A model generated the notes under the pieces. The model saw only the letters and a list, made by a program, of their open reading frames with translations. It did no database searches and had not been told where the DNA came from. A stretch of 64,000 nt of DNA, from positions 310,001-374,000 of the forward strand of contig MU623344.1 in NCBI GenBank assembly GCA_025201765.1. The letters are read 5' to 3'. The position numbers were made by a program, and so were the translations under genes. This document shows positions 33,803-45,138 of this stretch, in pieces. Each line of letters opens with the position of its first letter. The first letter of the stretch is position 1. Source of the DNA: Daldinia sp. FL1419. Its lineage: Eukaryota > Ascomycota > Sordariomycetes > Xylariales > Hypoxylaceae.

Positions 33803-35380
33803 ATGACGGATAGGAAATCCGAGCTCGATGTTGAGAGCGCGAAGGAGGTATGAATTTAGACCATCAAAATCTTACACAAAGTTTGAGAATTTTATCTAAC
33901 ATCCAGCCAGGAATTCAGCGCGACCGTCGCGCAATATGATCCATCCAAGCCCATCACAGAGGCCGAGAAGGCGCTGCGATGGAAACAGGACAAGCGCATC
34001 GTGCCGTTGTCGGCCGGCATCTATTTCCTGTGCTATCTAGATCGGTCCAACATAGGCAACGCCAAAATCATGAACGCGTCGACAGGCGACGACCTCATGA
34101 CTGAGACTGGCATGACTAATTTCCAGTACACCATCTCGCTCATGGTATTCCTGGTCGCCTACGGCTTATTTGAAGTCCCTTCCAACATCTTGCTCAAGAA
34201 ACTACGGCCCTCCCGCTGGATCGCGTTTCTCATGTTCGCATGGGGCGCTCTGACGATGGGTCTGGGAGGCGTTCGTAGCTACGCCTCTGTTACCGTTGTG
34301 CGATTCCTGCTCGGTGTGTTTGAAGCCGGTTTATTCCCCGGTTTGGTCTACTACCTTACTTTCTGGTACAAGACCGAGGAGAGGAGTATTCGCGTAGCTT
34401 TCATTCTCGCCTCGGCGACTCTAGCGGGTGCCTTCGGGGGCGCGATCGCCTACGGCATCGGACATATGAACCAAGCCGGTGGGCTCTCCGCTTGGCGGTG
34501 GCTCTTCATTATCGAAGGAGTGCCGTCTTGTCTTTCTGCTTTCTTAGTCTGGTTCTTACTACCTGATTACCCCGAAGATGCACAATGGTTGACCACCCAA
34601 GAGAGAGATCTGGCGGTGCAGCGACTTCATATCGAAGGAAGCAAAGGTCATCATAAGGCGATGACCTGGCCAGACGCAAAGGCGACTCTAGTTGACTGGA
34701 GGCTCTGGGGTCATTATATCGTTTATTTCGGTATTTCGACCCCGTTCAGCTCTCTTTCGCTATTTACCCCATCCATCACGGCGGGTCTGGGTTACCACGA
34801 TCTTCAGGCGCAGCTAATGACCGTGCCGCCGTACGCTGTCGCTTATGGTAGGTTTTAGCAACTATAACGTATTTCTCCCCTATTGAATTTGAGGCTAATT
34901 CGCTTATCAGTCGTCCAAATCCTGACTTCCTGGTCAGCGGACCACTTCAACGCCCGTGGTCTACACTCGGCCGCTTTGGCCACACTCGGGGCCATTGGTT
35001 TCTTGGCATCGGCCGTGTTGCCGGCGGACGCATATGCGTCCCGGTATGGATGTTTGATCGTAGCAGCGTCGGGCGCATTTGCCTGTATACCGCCGCTACT
35101 AGGTTGGCTTTCGTCCAATATATTTAGCACCGCTTCGGTCGGCCTCGCCATCGCGCTGAACATCGGTCTAGGCGGCGCGCCTGGTCAGATTGTAGGCGTG
35201 TGGATTTATAAGGCGGATGAGGCTCGGTTCGGATACCCCACGGGCCACTGGACTAACGCGGCTTTGTTGTTCATGGTGGCTGTGGGATGTGTGATGCTGA
35301 GAGTATATTATGCGCTCCGCAATAAGAAGATTATCCGTGGCGCGGCTGATGGGGAGGAGGTCCGGCTGTTCAAGTACTGA
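33803..35380 (+). CDS. MFS transporter, anion:cation symporter (allantoate permease) type
   Basis: A plasma-membrane importer of the DAL5/TNA1-like ACS family of the major facilitator superfamily, which takes up organic anions such as allantoate, nicotinate or phenolic acids. Exons 33803-33847, 33911-34847, 34911-35380 join in phase to 483 aa, with a 15-codon first exon. Signs: ALRWKQDKRIVPLSAGIYFL before helix 1, LCYLDRSNIGNAKI (the family's D-R-x-N-I-G-N motif), YGLFEVPSNILLKKLRPSRW, a GVFEAGLFPGLVYYLTFWY segment, and a conserved WRWLFIIEG-P. It has twelve helices with a short C-tail. It is divergent from the tannase/feruloyl esterase gene, suggesting uptake of its product. Confidence 0.93.
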
Positions 35381-35833
35381 ACAACATGAATTTTTAAATC
35401 ATGGGAACCACTTAGCTATATACCTAATATACGCCCATCATAGAGGCATTAATATACGAATTATGATCGAGAACGAGATCCTGGTATACATTAGATTTTT
35501 TAAACTCGCTAGGTCAGTAAGAAGCGACATACCATGCTATTTGATAGTAGATGTCAATTATATCAACTACATCCCATAATAAAGCCACCTGAACTCAAGT
35601 CTGTTGAACCGAATCAGCTTTCGTCAAGCATATGAACTACTCTATGCTTGTTGTATACTTGCGGTACACCGCCGCCGGGGGTCTTTAAGGAGGTATTCTT
35701 AGAAATAGGGGTCAGGTAGGGCTAAATACGAGTTGGACTTTAGATATCATCAACTTATACGTTGGTGGTGATATTTATTTCTTTATACATTGTACGCTGT
35801 ATTTGTACATTGATTTTACATTCCCAGGCTAAT
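35381..35833. other. Intergenic, convergent 3' ends
   Basis: Trailer region of the transporter and MRPL15 genes; nothing else seen. Confidence 0.5.
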
Positions 35834-36717
35834 TCATTGTCTGAGTCTATTCATTATCTTCTCCCTCACTATACGGCTAGCTATTTTGCCTCCCCGCTGC
35901 AGCGCAATTGCGCCAACAATAGCATAGATAGCTCCAGCCATAACGGGCTCAAATCCGGATCCTTTAATATTTTCCGGCTGAGAGCATCGCGTCAGTACTT
36001 GATAATTTCTTTCACAGCCTCAGTTAATACTTACCATTCGTGGTTTCCACCTCACTACATTTGTTAAACCAGTATCTATCGCTAACCTGGCTAGCTTTGT
36101 TAAGTCGAACACGTCGCTCGGTTGTGTTTCGAAAAGGTTGTTGATCCCGCGAAGAGCAGGGTCTTCGAAAGGTTCTCGCCGATCTGCGAAGGGGTCGTTC
36201 TCCAACCCTTTATATGTGGAGGGGGAGTCGATAATATACTGCGTACACTCGAATACACATATCTGGCGGCCTGGCATCGAGGGTTAATATGCTAGGGACT
36301 CAGTATATTATCCCCCCTGCGCAACATACCTAAAAATGCTAGGCGATCGTTAAACCCTCTGCGGCCTTGGTCGAAGCTCTTGTGAGTTACCGCTAACCAC
36401 TTGAGCTCGTCGGGCAGTATGCGGTCTCCCTCGCGGCCTAGAAATCTCCTCAAAGCCTCATCTAGCTTTTCCGGGCTTTCGTTAACCCTCCAAACCGATC
36501 TAGAGGGGTCTTTTGTGATATGAGGTGAGAAGGGCGCCTTCATGCGCTCCGGGGTATAGGACCATCGTGGTCGTTGGTCTAAGTCTTGGGTCAAGCGAGT
36601 CGCCGAAGTCGAGAAGGATACTGCGGGGCGACAGGACGGAATAACGGACTTGTTCGAACAGGTTCGCACGGCTTGACGAGCAAGCCTCGTAGTAGATCGG
36701 GAGGTGGTAGAGGCCAT
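35834..36717 (-). CDS. MRPL15: Mitochondrial large-subunit ribosomal protein L15 (RNase III-like fold)
   Basis: A structural protein of the mitochondrial ribosome (mL57; yeast MRPL15), an inactive RNase III-fold protein. Exons 36717-36330, 36270-36035, 35977-35834 keep phase and give 255 aa. The N-terminus is a Ser/Arg/Thr-rich mitochondrial presequence with no acidic residue in the first 40 or so. Then come DELKWLAVTHKSFDQGRRGFNDRLAFLG (the RNase III signature helix: HKS-D-G---NDRLAFLG, without the acidic pair needed for catalysis), a Phe/Leu-rich middle (GLENDPFADRREPF), and a last exon with ENIKGSGFEPVMAGAIYAIVGA. It is head to head with RTT109, 518 bp apart. Confidence 0.87.
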
Positions 36718-37235
36718 TGGCTATTATATTGTCCTTCTCATCGCGTTATCGAATCATACAAATTGAAATTCGCAATTGACGAAATGTTTCCAACTAAGGC
36801 GGAACTTTTTCGGGTGGGACATTAGGTACGCTAATAAGATTTGTACCAATCAGAAGCTCCGAAGCTATCGATATCAGCCTCTGCGTTATCTGCTACGTTA
36901 TCTGCTACATTATCGAATATCACTTATCAATTACATGTACCAGGTACCTGTAAGTAAGTATGTACCCTCACTTACTAAAGGTACAAGGTTCTTAGGCAGG
37001 TACGTACAAGCAACCCTTGCTTCATTGATTCCCTTCAATTAACTAATCCAACTTACACGTCTTCTTGTCTTCTCGTCTTCTCGTCTTCTCAAACGCGTCT
37101 TCTCTACAGTCGTTCATTTCGTAGATCCATCACCATGGGATCTAGAGCTCCAAGTGCCAATTAAGGCCTCCAATTTCCAATTTCCAATTTTCTATTATAT
37201 TCTATTTTCTTTTCTTTTTCTTTTCCGCTTCAACA
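36718..37235. promoter_or_regulatory. Bidirectional promoter of MRPL15 and RTT109
   Basis: A 518-bp divergent region. It has a TAC/GTACC-rich palindromic part (about 36930-37005), a CTTCTCGT tandem stretch (37059-37090) and a TTTCTTTTC pyrimidine tract just before the RTT109 ATG. The pyrimidine tracts are on the RTT109 sense strand and so are probably leader or promoter. Confidence 0.5.
37059..37090. repeat. Tandem CTTCTCGT pyrimidine repeat
   Basis: About four imperfect copies of an 8-bp CTTCTCGT-like unit lie upstream of RTT109. Confidence 0.75.
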
Positions 37236-39038
37236 ATGACTACCCCTTACCAGGCCACCCCAACGCCAACCCGCGACGGTGATCACATCGTCAACCCTCA
37301 CCCTCTAATCGCAAAGCTCGCCAAGGTTTTGCCCAAGGATCGCAATTTTACGGCCTATCATCTCTCCACACCTCCTACGGTTGCCGAGCCCCTTTGCCAT
37401 CCTCCCGCGTATAATACTCCCGGTGATTCCAAAGACAAACGTTCGAGCAAGCCGTTGAAGACGTACTGCGAAAAGCATTTCTTGGCCATCTCGATTGGAG
37501 CCGGTAAAGAGGGGGCACATCTCGATAAGCAAGTTTTGGTTCTAGGAATAGAGATCTACATATACACAACATCTTTCTCTACCATTATTTTTGTCTCCAA
37601 AGCGGATTCGACTGGATACTTGAACCTTTTGAATCTCCCCAAAGGAACACCGTCCCCAATTCGAGAAATCACAGCGTGTTTTCTTGCCTTCTTAGTGGCC
37701 AATCGAAGACGGCCGACAAAGCAGCTAGTCGTAAATCTATTCGCCCGAGCCCAATCCCAATATCTTTTCCCTGGAAGCGTAAAAAACAATGGCAAGCATG
37801 TCCTAGATGATAGGGGCCTAGTGAAGTGGTGGTGTCGCGTGCTCAACTCGCTGCTTGAGGGCACCGATTATCAAGACGTAAGAAAGCCTTGGGATGCTAC
37901 ACATGGATACTTAGTTGTTCCCGGACTAGATAATTATGAGACTCGTGCTTTTTTGCCCCGGACTAGTCTAGCAGCTTCTAATTGGATACTGAACCATCCT
38001 CTCGAAAAAATCTCGCCGTATGCGAATGACCCAAGCAACTATGGTGCCAACATTCATCCTAGGTCCCTTATCCCAATGTACCCAGACGATCCAAAGGCGC
38101 GTTTTGTTCAAGAACTTGAAGAGTCAACAGCTGAAAAAGCCAAGCTATTACACGGCTGGAAGACGCCAAAGACGTTGGAACAATTCTGGGAGATGATGGC
38201 ATTTCGACAAGAATGTTCTAGCGGGAGGCTAACTGGATTTATTTGGGTCGTTTTCGAATCTCAACCCAACGAGAAGTCCAACGCGCCGTCGGCCAAGGCT
38301 ACAGCAAGCATTCCCACACCAAATGCCTCGTTCGGTGCTCTAGCCAAGGATATTACGCCCCCTACCTCACCCCGAACCCCCCAGCGAAATAATATTTCTC
38401 TCCCCACCCCAGCTTCGTCGTCATCCAAGCTAAACACTCTAAGGAGCAGAAGGCTTCGACGAAAGCGCAAGGGCAAGAAAGTTTTAAGCGGGCCAATCAT
38501 TCCTCGCAAGCCACAAATCAAGACGCACCAACGGGCGCAATTCCCAAAGCAGATTGAAACGCCATATTATTCCTGGCCGGAGAATGGAAGAGGCCAAGTC
38601 GTCTTGAGTGACAACAACTATAAAAGGGCCGTCGAGCTGTTACTCCATCTAGAGTTTGGAACTCTAGAGCAAGGCATTTCGAGTACGGGGCGCTGGACTA
38701 AGGAAGTCAACATGGGTGAGAATTGGGCACTAAATATTGTTGGCGAGAGAGCTAGCATCGGTCCTACGGTGTCAAGCAGTGCAAGTATAGCCGTCAACAA
38801 CTTGTCTGGGATGATAAGGCGGAAGCGCTCAGCTGACGAAGCTGCGAACGAGACTCCATCGTCGTCACCGGCAGTGAATACTCTCGGCGGGGGTCTCATT
38901 CGGAAGAAGGCAAAAGTTGATGCAAGTACAGCCGGCGCACCCGTTGAGAACGCAGATCTGGATCATCCTAAAGCAGAATCAGAACCCAAAGCCAATATCC
39001 TTAAGGCTGGGGTGAATTTGAAGCCGGAGGCATTTTAA
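37236..39038 (+). CDS. rtt109: Histone acetyltransferase RTT109 (KAT11)
   Basis: The fungal-specific H3 acetyltransferase that acetylates Lys56 (and Lys9) on new histone H3 with chaperones Asf1 and Vps75, during replication-coupled nucleosome assembly. A single exon of 600 aa. The KAT11 domain fills about residues 20-330: TYCEKHFLAISIGAGKEG, VLVLGIEIYIYTT, ADSTGYL, then FLAFLVANRRRPTKQLVVNL, ARAQSQYLFPGS (residue AQ-YLFP-S binds the acetyl-CoA pocket), KHVLDDRGLVKWWCRVL, and WDATHGYLVVPGLDNYETRAF. After about residue 345 the protein is disordered, with basic patches and RKR/KKRK-type nuclear signals (RRLRRKRKGKK). The ATG follows a pyrimidine-rich leader. The length of the C-terminal extension varies among fungi. 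Confidence 0.93.
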   Translation: MTTPYQATPTPTRDGDHIVNPHPLIAKLAKVLPKDRNFTAYHLSTPPTVAEPLCHPPAYNTPGDSKDKRSSKPLKTYCEKHFLAISIGAGKEGAHLDKQVLVLGIEIYIYTTSFSTIIFVSKADSTGYLNLLNLPKGTPSPIREITACFLAFLVANRRRPTKQLVVNLFARAQSQYLFPGSVKNNGKHVLDDRGLVKWWCRVLNSLLEGTDYQDVRKPWDATHGYLVVPGLDNYETRAFLPRTSLAASNWILNHPLEKISPYANDPSNYGANIHPRSLIPMYPDDPKARFVQELEESTAEKAKLLHGWKTPKTLEQFWEMMAFRQECSSGRLTGFIWVVFESQPNEKSNAPSAKATASIPTPNASFGALAKDITPPTSPRTPQRNNISLPTPASSSSKLNTLRSRRLRRKRKGKKVLSGPIIPRKPQIKTHQRAQFPKQIETPYYSWPENGRGQVVLSDNNYKRAVELLLHLEFGTLEQGISSTGRWTKEVNMGENWALNIVGERASIGPTVSSSASIAVNNLSGMIRRKRSADEAANETPSSSPAVNTLGGGLIRKKAKVDASTAGAPVENADLDHPKAESEPKANILKAGVNLKPEAF

Positions 39039-41352
39039 TATCACTTTCCAGGCGATCATGTATTTTATTGGCACGGATTTTACGGAATAGCTTGGGTCGC
39101 TAGGCGTTATTAGTATTGGCAGAGGATTAGGGCTTATATAGGAAGCCCAGGAGTAACCAGGGTTCTGATGAGTATTTTTGGAAAGGACTTGGCCATAGCA
39201 GTTATTTCACCCTCGAAAGATAATCCATTTAGACAAGCATAATATCAATTCTTTTGAATACCTGAATTATTTGAACCTTCATTGGGCCTTAACTGATATG
39301 CTCCATTCCAAAGCAAATACCTGCCTAATTAATAAATATTCCAAGGACGCGCAATTAGAACATCACCATGTTTAACGTCTGAAGGCTATACTATACCATA
39401 ATGATACCTGTTTTATCATGCCTTGAGATTAGTATGAATACTGCCGGCTTTAAAATCATTCCCCAATTAATCTTTATCATTGAAAGGCGGCATGGGGCAT
39501 TTGTACGTCCATATGAAGTGCAATCACTATACATGTGTACAAGTACACCGGTTAGTTGACAGGTAGCCTACCTACCTCCACAGCTAGTGAGCAATTGCAG
39601 CTATTTCTATAGTTTTTGCCATAATAGATATAATACCTGTAATAGACCATCCCATTTTCACAGGACATACTTGTTGAAGGAAGGTACGGATGTACTTAAC
39701 CAGAGTAGTCTCAGCCGCTCATTGGCTACCCTTCCGATGGGCTCGGAAAAGTCCGAGTGTCATGCATACGGAGCTCCGATTGGTTCTCCGGTGTCACTGG
39801 CGTATTGCCGGCTCCGACTTTAAGGTGTAGACCGGAGGTTCCCCAACTGCCCTCTCCCAGTTTTGGGTTGTTGATATAGTTGCGGGATGTACGATACTAC
39901 ACTATCCACAGCGTTACTGTATTAATGCTAAGGTCTTTCTCAGCGCAAAGGTATGTATTCTATATGAACTTCTCACAAACTTGATGCTCCTGAATAGCCT
40001 TAAGATGCCACTAATCCGACATATTACGACCCGTTCTTAACTACCACTTTCCTATATGTATAATATCGATCGATCTAGTTTGCTCTTGAGAAGTAGGAGA
40101 AGGCGATAGACGCTGATCGTGAATTATGAAGCATTGATAGTCGTTCATTTTCACCACCACCAACAAAGATAGCAGGAGAATTCCAAGACGTCTGCCCTTT
40201 TAGTAGGTTAATATCCATGCAGCATAGGCGATAATAATCAAGTAATCTTTATGAAACAGTCACACAGCATAGTTCTATCTATGCTTGGTATTTTGAATCC
40301 CTGCGTGGCGCCCGCCTATGTTAATATCGCCAAGTGATGCTCGCATGACTATAAACAGGTTTCTGTCCAACTTATATATAAGCAGCGTTACAAATCCGTA
40401 TAGTATCTAGGTACCTAGGGTCTAATAGTTTAAGAAGGCTTTGTCTGAAGTCTCTCTTCTATCTAATTCAGTGGCTTTCTGGCGTATACCTTACTTAGAT
40501 ATAGACAACTTACACTTAGAGGACACATCTGTCTATACAAGATGCGCTCTCTATCTCTTGGTAGCGCAATTCGACTGCTATTCACGCACAACTACCGCTC
40601 CCCCAAAGTGAGGCTATCTGAACGTCAGATATTAAGCTTAGCTGCCGTCATGTCTATCCTCTAGCATATACCACACTAGGCTTTTTTCGTAAATCTACCT
40701 GCGTACATCTCCTAACTCTGAGCCTTAGCTCGTTTCCCCTACCTACTTCCCTAAGTAGAACACTGTAAAGCCATCGTGTACTACCTAGGTTAGGTAGGTA
40801 CCGCAAGCACCTACCTAAACTCACCCCAAATCACCCCACCGTCCCTTTTTAGCACATCGTGAGCCTCACTGTCGCAGCAACAGCTACCTCCCTCATCGTA
40901 GCCTAGCCCTCAGTACCTATGTATAGTCGCCCCAAGCTTCTTTTCGAGCAATATTACTCGCTCTAGTGACCACTCCCTTCCTATTTTTCTATTTTTCGAC
41001 CCCTCAGCCGCGTCAGTTCTTTCCTTACAACAGTTTCGAAGTTTTTCGTCAGGTTCCTAAAGAATCTTTCCACAAATTCCTTTCCAACTCTCTCTTCTTC
41101 TCACACAACCTTCTCTCCCCAAACCCTACTTTACGCTTACCCTCCCACAAGGCACAACAACTTACTTTCAGCCCTAGATCCTAGGAAAGCCTTGTCAAAC
41201 CTTCAAGCTACTCTACTCTTGTTCCCTGCAGCACACACAGAACCCAAAACTCAATCCTTGTCCCTCGTTTTGCGTTCTTTCGTTCGAAGGAACAATTAGA
41301 GGCTGTAACACACTACCCTTCTGAGATTAAGTATTCCCTTCTTTCGTTCATT
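39039..41352. other. Gene-free intergenic stretch with a long pyrimidine-rich leader
   Basis: A 2.3-kb region between RTT109 and the surface-protein gene. The last ~500 bp (about 40,830-41,350) are strongly C/T-rich, as long 5' leaders of fungal cell-wall or sensor genes often are. TAGGTACC motifs occur near 40408-40420 and 40785-40818. No gene seen. Confidence 0.5.
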
Positions 41353-42770
41353 ATGCGTTTCTCTGTTCTTTCCGTTTTGGCGCTCGCTTTCCCTTTCGTG
41401 GGCGGCCTTGCCAACGCCGCCAATCTCCCCCGAAAGACTGGGGTAAGCGGCGCCATCCAGACGGGATGGGCGCCCAAGGTTACTCAGGCCCCCAACGTGG
41501 GTAAGATTGAAGGCCGTCGAGCTTTTAAGCCCGTCCGTCGCGAAACCGTCACTCACTGGGTAAACAACGAGACCTGTGGCTGGATCGCAGGTCCGTCTTG
41601 TAAGTGTCACTCCATACATGGCGAAACTAAACAGTCGCAATATTGTACAGTATCGCTAACACTCCTCCCAAGCCGACGCTTTCGCGTGCGGAGGCGGCGC
41701 TACCTGCGCCACGAATATCGATCACGTCGTCGCCTGCGCAACTGGAACACTTTCGCCATTCTTCACTACATGTCAAGACTACTCTGCGTACCAGAGCGGT
41801 TCTTGCTCCAAGGGAAATCCCGAGGCAGGATGTTGGTAAGTTCTCTTTTCATTTATCACTATTCGCTCTGCTCTTATCACTATCCTGTTGTCTTATCACT
41901 CTTGAATCGTGTTATAATAAATATGTCCCCTGTCCCGTAAGCACAGGTTATCATAGTAACTGTTGCCTATGGTCCCGTTGAAAATTTATTGTTTGATTAT
42001 ATCCTGACATTCTTATCCCCTATAGCACGGAGAGCGACTTTGGCTCTTGTGCCACTTACCTGTGGACTGGTTACCCGGCTCGTTCAATGCTGCGATGTTC
42101 AAATACGTCCACCATTATCACGATGCTAGACGCTCCTCAGTTCGTGGTTGATGCCTCGCTCGCATCATCCTCTAGTCAATCTGCAACGGACGTCGATGAC
42201 GCTTCTTCTGGCACTCTCTCTGACCAACAATCCACCAATGCTGCCAATGCCAAAATTGGCGCCATCATAGGCATCAGTCTGGGAAGTGTCGTGGCCATAG
42301 TCCTTACAATTGTCATGTCGATGAAGTTCTGTGCATACCTCAAGCTCGGTAAGGAGGATTGTCGAAATGTTCGCAGTCACCTAAACAACGCTGTTCAAGT
42401 CGATCGAGTCTCCAGCTCTCGGGCTTCAGCCCTTGAGGAAACTGAAGACGAGAGAACCCCACGTCTAACATCCTCTATGTATTCCCGAATGTCCGCGCGT
42501 TCTTATTCGTCGGTGGCCCCCTATTCACCATACATGCCGGCTAATCGGAGCGTATTCGGATTTCGCCCGTCGCCGCCCGGCTATGAAACCGGTCTAAACA
42601 CTCGTACTAGCATGATCGCCGAGGAGCGTGCCACCCCTCCTCCCCGTTACTCCCTTTTCCCCAACGGGGAGGCCGCTGCTCTTTGTGCCGACCAGCAGCA
42701 GCACACCGTCGCCAGCACCGAGGTGGAGACTTCGACCGTCACCGAGGAAGGAGAACGAGACACCAAGTAA
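41353..42770 (+). CDS. Cys-rich single-pass surface protein (sensor-like)
   Basis: A secreted/type I membrane protein of unknown function. Exons 41353-41599, 41673-41835, 42026-42770 join in phase to 384 aa. The N-terminal signal peptide MRFSVLSVLALAFPFVGGLANA is followed by a Pro/Arg region and a Cys-rich ectodomain (about residues 75-165) with Cys in CGWIAGPS, FACGGGATCAT, VVACATGT, TTCQDYSAYQSGSC and CTESDFGSCATYLW. A Ser/Thr-rich stalk precedes one transmembrane helix (IIGISLGSVVAIVLTIVMSM). The cytoplasmic part is about 150 aa, Ser/Arg/Pro-rich, with SPY and PPP motifs. This layout is that of WSC-like or glycoprotein sensors, but the Cys pattern fits no named domain I know. Three exons were chosen from in-phase donors. 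Confidence 0.72.
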
Positions 42771-43782
42771 GCGGCGGACAACATTCGGCTAGAGTCTATT
42801 TGCGGCGCTATTAGCAAGTCTCATTAAACGTGGGATACGGGTTTCATTGAGATCCCAGTTCGCATGAACCATGACAACTTTCGAAGAATTCACGATTGGC
42901 TAGGAGAAAGAGAAAAGGCGGTAATGGAATTTTTCGAATCGACAGCAGGCAACTTGCAGCAATCCGCGGTCTCCGACAGACCTTCTAATCGCAAGTATCA
43001 GCCCTGACTCGTCTAGCTGTGTTTTACGTTTTCGTTTGTGTTTAATACGATCAGGAGAACGAAGTTACGAATAGATGAAAATCATGTACTCGGGGATCAG
43101 GATGTAACTATGTACTCTGGAGCTCGCTCTTCTTGCCTGCGTGTTTTCAACGCGCAGATCTTTGAACTTCGCAAGGTTAGCAGCTCGTACATGAATTAGT
43201 TAAGTAGCAAAAAAGGTAGCTTATGCATACGATGCAGAAATCAAAGGACTACTCTCCATTATATCGTCAGTGCGCTTACGGTACTATTCGTAACTCTCTT
43301 AGGTAACTAAGCCATCGTAACCGTAGTCCTTCTCATAATCTACACGTACATGAGAATACGTAGGATGGTGTTTATCGTACATACTTGATATATACTTGAC
43401 GTAGCTATGATTTCATACAGGTAATAGCAAGTAGAGTATACCTTTCGCCCTCATGCAAACATCACGATCTCCGTTTTTACCCCTATCTGACCCCCCCCCC
43501 CCCCCCCTCCCTTTAATCCCAAATTCCTATCTACAGATGCTCCGTTTTCCTCATCTATGGGTATCTGATCACCGTCGAGTAAACCAGCGTTATTTCGTCA
43601 GATTTTCACTTACTTACCTCTTGCTCGCCTAGTCGCCGGGGAAATGGAAATACCAACGAACGTATATCTTCAAGTCATTCAGCATCAACTTGCTGTTTCG
43701 TAACGTAATTTTTGTTTGATTAGTTGCCGTAAGCCGGTAATATATGCGTAGCTGCGTCCTGTCGCACTGTAGCACTGTAGCA
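42771..43782. other. Convergent intergenic region with C-homopolymer
   Basis: Trailer sequence of the two flanking convergent genes. A 17-base C-run (43491-43507) is the only notable feature. Confidence 0.55.
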
Positions 43783-45138
43783 TTACTGTTTCAACCACTG
43801 CGTGTTGACCGGCGTAATAGCTTGTCCGCCTGCTAAAACAGCCATGATATTACGCATGGCGAGCTCTTCGAAACCGATATGGGTCTCGACAGTACCGCCA
43901 GCATTATGGCAGGTCAGAAAAGCTTTAGTTCCCGCAAGTGCTAGCAACTTAGGATGGACATTAGGTTCGTTAGAGTGCACATCGATAGCGGCATTGCTGA
44001 GCCAGCCCTGCTCCAGCGCATCTGCTACTGCTTCGTCATCGACGAGAGATCCTCGTGCAACGTTGACAAGGCGCGCGCCAGGCCGGAACCACCTGAGGCT
44101 GTCCGAGTTAATAATTTGGCCTGCGCCGCCAGGTGCACATAGTACGACACAGTCTGATTGGCGTGCAAGTTGCTCGAGGCTGGTTGCATAGCGCGCGCGC
44201 AAGCGAGTCTCGAGGGCGGATGGTTTGCGCTCGACGTCATAATATACTATATCCATACCGAAAGCAGCGCCGCACTTAAGCGCAATCTGTTGACCGATGT
44301 TCCCAAGTCCGACGAGTCCTAAGGTACGTCCACGCAGGTTATGCGACTGCGCGGTGGCGCTGGCATGACACGCTTGGAAGCTATCGGCTGTTGCAGTCGA
44401 CGAGATGCAGTACGGTAGTACGCGGAACGTCGAAATGATCATTGCGAGGGCGAAGTCGGATACGGCCTCAGCAGCTGCAAGTCCGCCATTGCAATATACG
44501 ATGCCTACGAGTCGTTTGTGTAAGCATTGCCCCTTTTTATACCAATCGCATACCCTGCGCGGATAGAGAAATACAGTCGCGGTGAGATTAAGAGCGCATA
44601 TTACCAGCTCTCATCTAATAAATCGACCGACAAAAATAAAGTAAGTTTAGCAAAGCTAACACATACCTTTTTCACCCAAAAGCTGCGTGTCAGCCCAGTC
44701 GAAGCCAGTGCCGGCGCTAGCGAAGACTCTGACGCTATCGGGAAGTAAAGAGATGAGTTCTGCATCCCAATTCCCCATCTCACCACCGGTACCCCAAAAG
44801 GGGCGGAAGATGGCGGAGAAATCCCCCCACCGTTTCTCGCGCAAAGCTTGGACGAAGGCAGGCCTTTGGCGCTCTTCGGCAGACGGACGCACAACTTCGA
44901 ACAGGCTTGCGAATTCCGTATAGGTCTCCGGATTATACTTGACGGGATCTCCGATGTGCAGCACGACGGGCTTGCTCGCCGTCGGACCCCCCAGCGCGGA
45001 CAAGGATGTTGACGTTGGTATCCCGATAGGTTTGGGGGTACTGAGGGTACTGCCAGGGCGCGTGGCGGCGGGTGCGGGGGAGGTGGAGCGTGGGGTTGGT
45101 GGTGCCGTTGGCATTGGGGTGTTTGTCGGTTCCGCCAT
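43783..45138 (-). CDS. D-isomer-specific 2-hydroxyacid dehydrogenase
   Basis: An NAD(P)-dependent reductase of the D-2-hydroxyacid dehydrogenase family (glyoxylate/hydroxypyruvate reductase-like). Exons 45138-44667 and 44504-43783 join in phase, 397 aa. The first 45 residues are Pro/Thr/Ser-rich low complexity and atypical of the family. The nucleotide loop is TLGLVGLGNIGQQIALKCGA, then a substrate/cofactor stretch VVLCAPGGAGQIINS. The catalytic Arg sits in VNVARGSLVDDEAV, Glu in AIDVHSNEPNVHP, and His in TCHNAGGTVETH. Family members usually have PHxAxx at the His; here Pro is replaced by Cys, so the His is kept but its surroundings differ. The substrate is not inferable. Confidence 0.87.
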
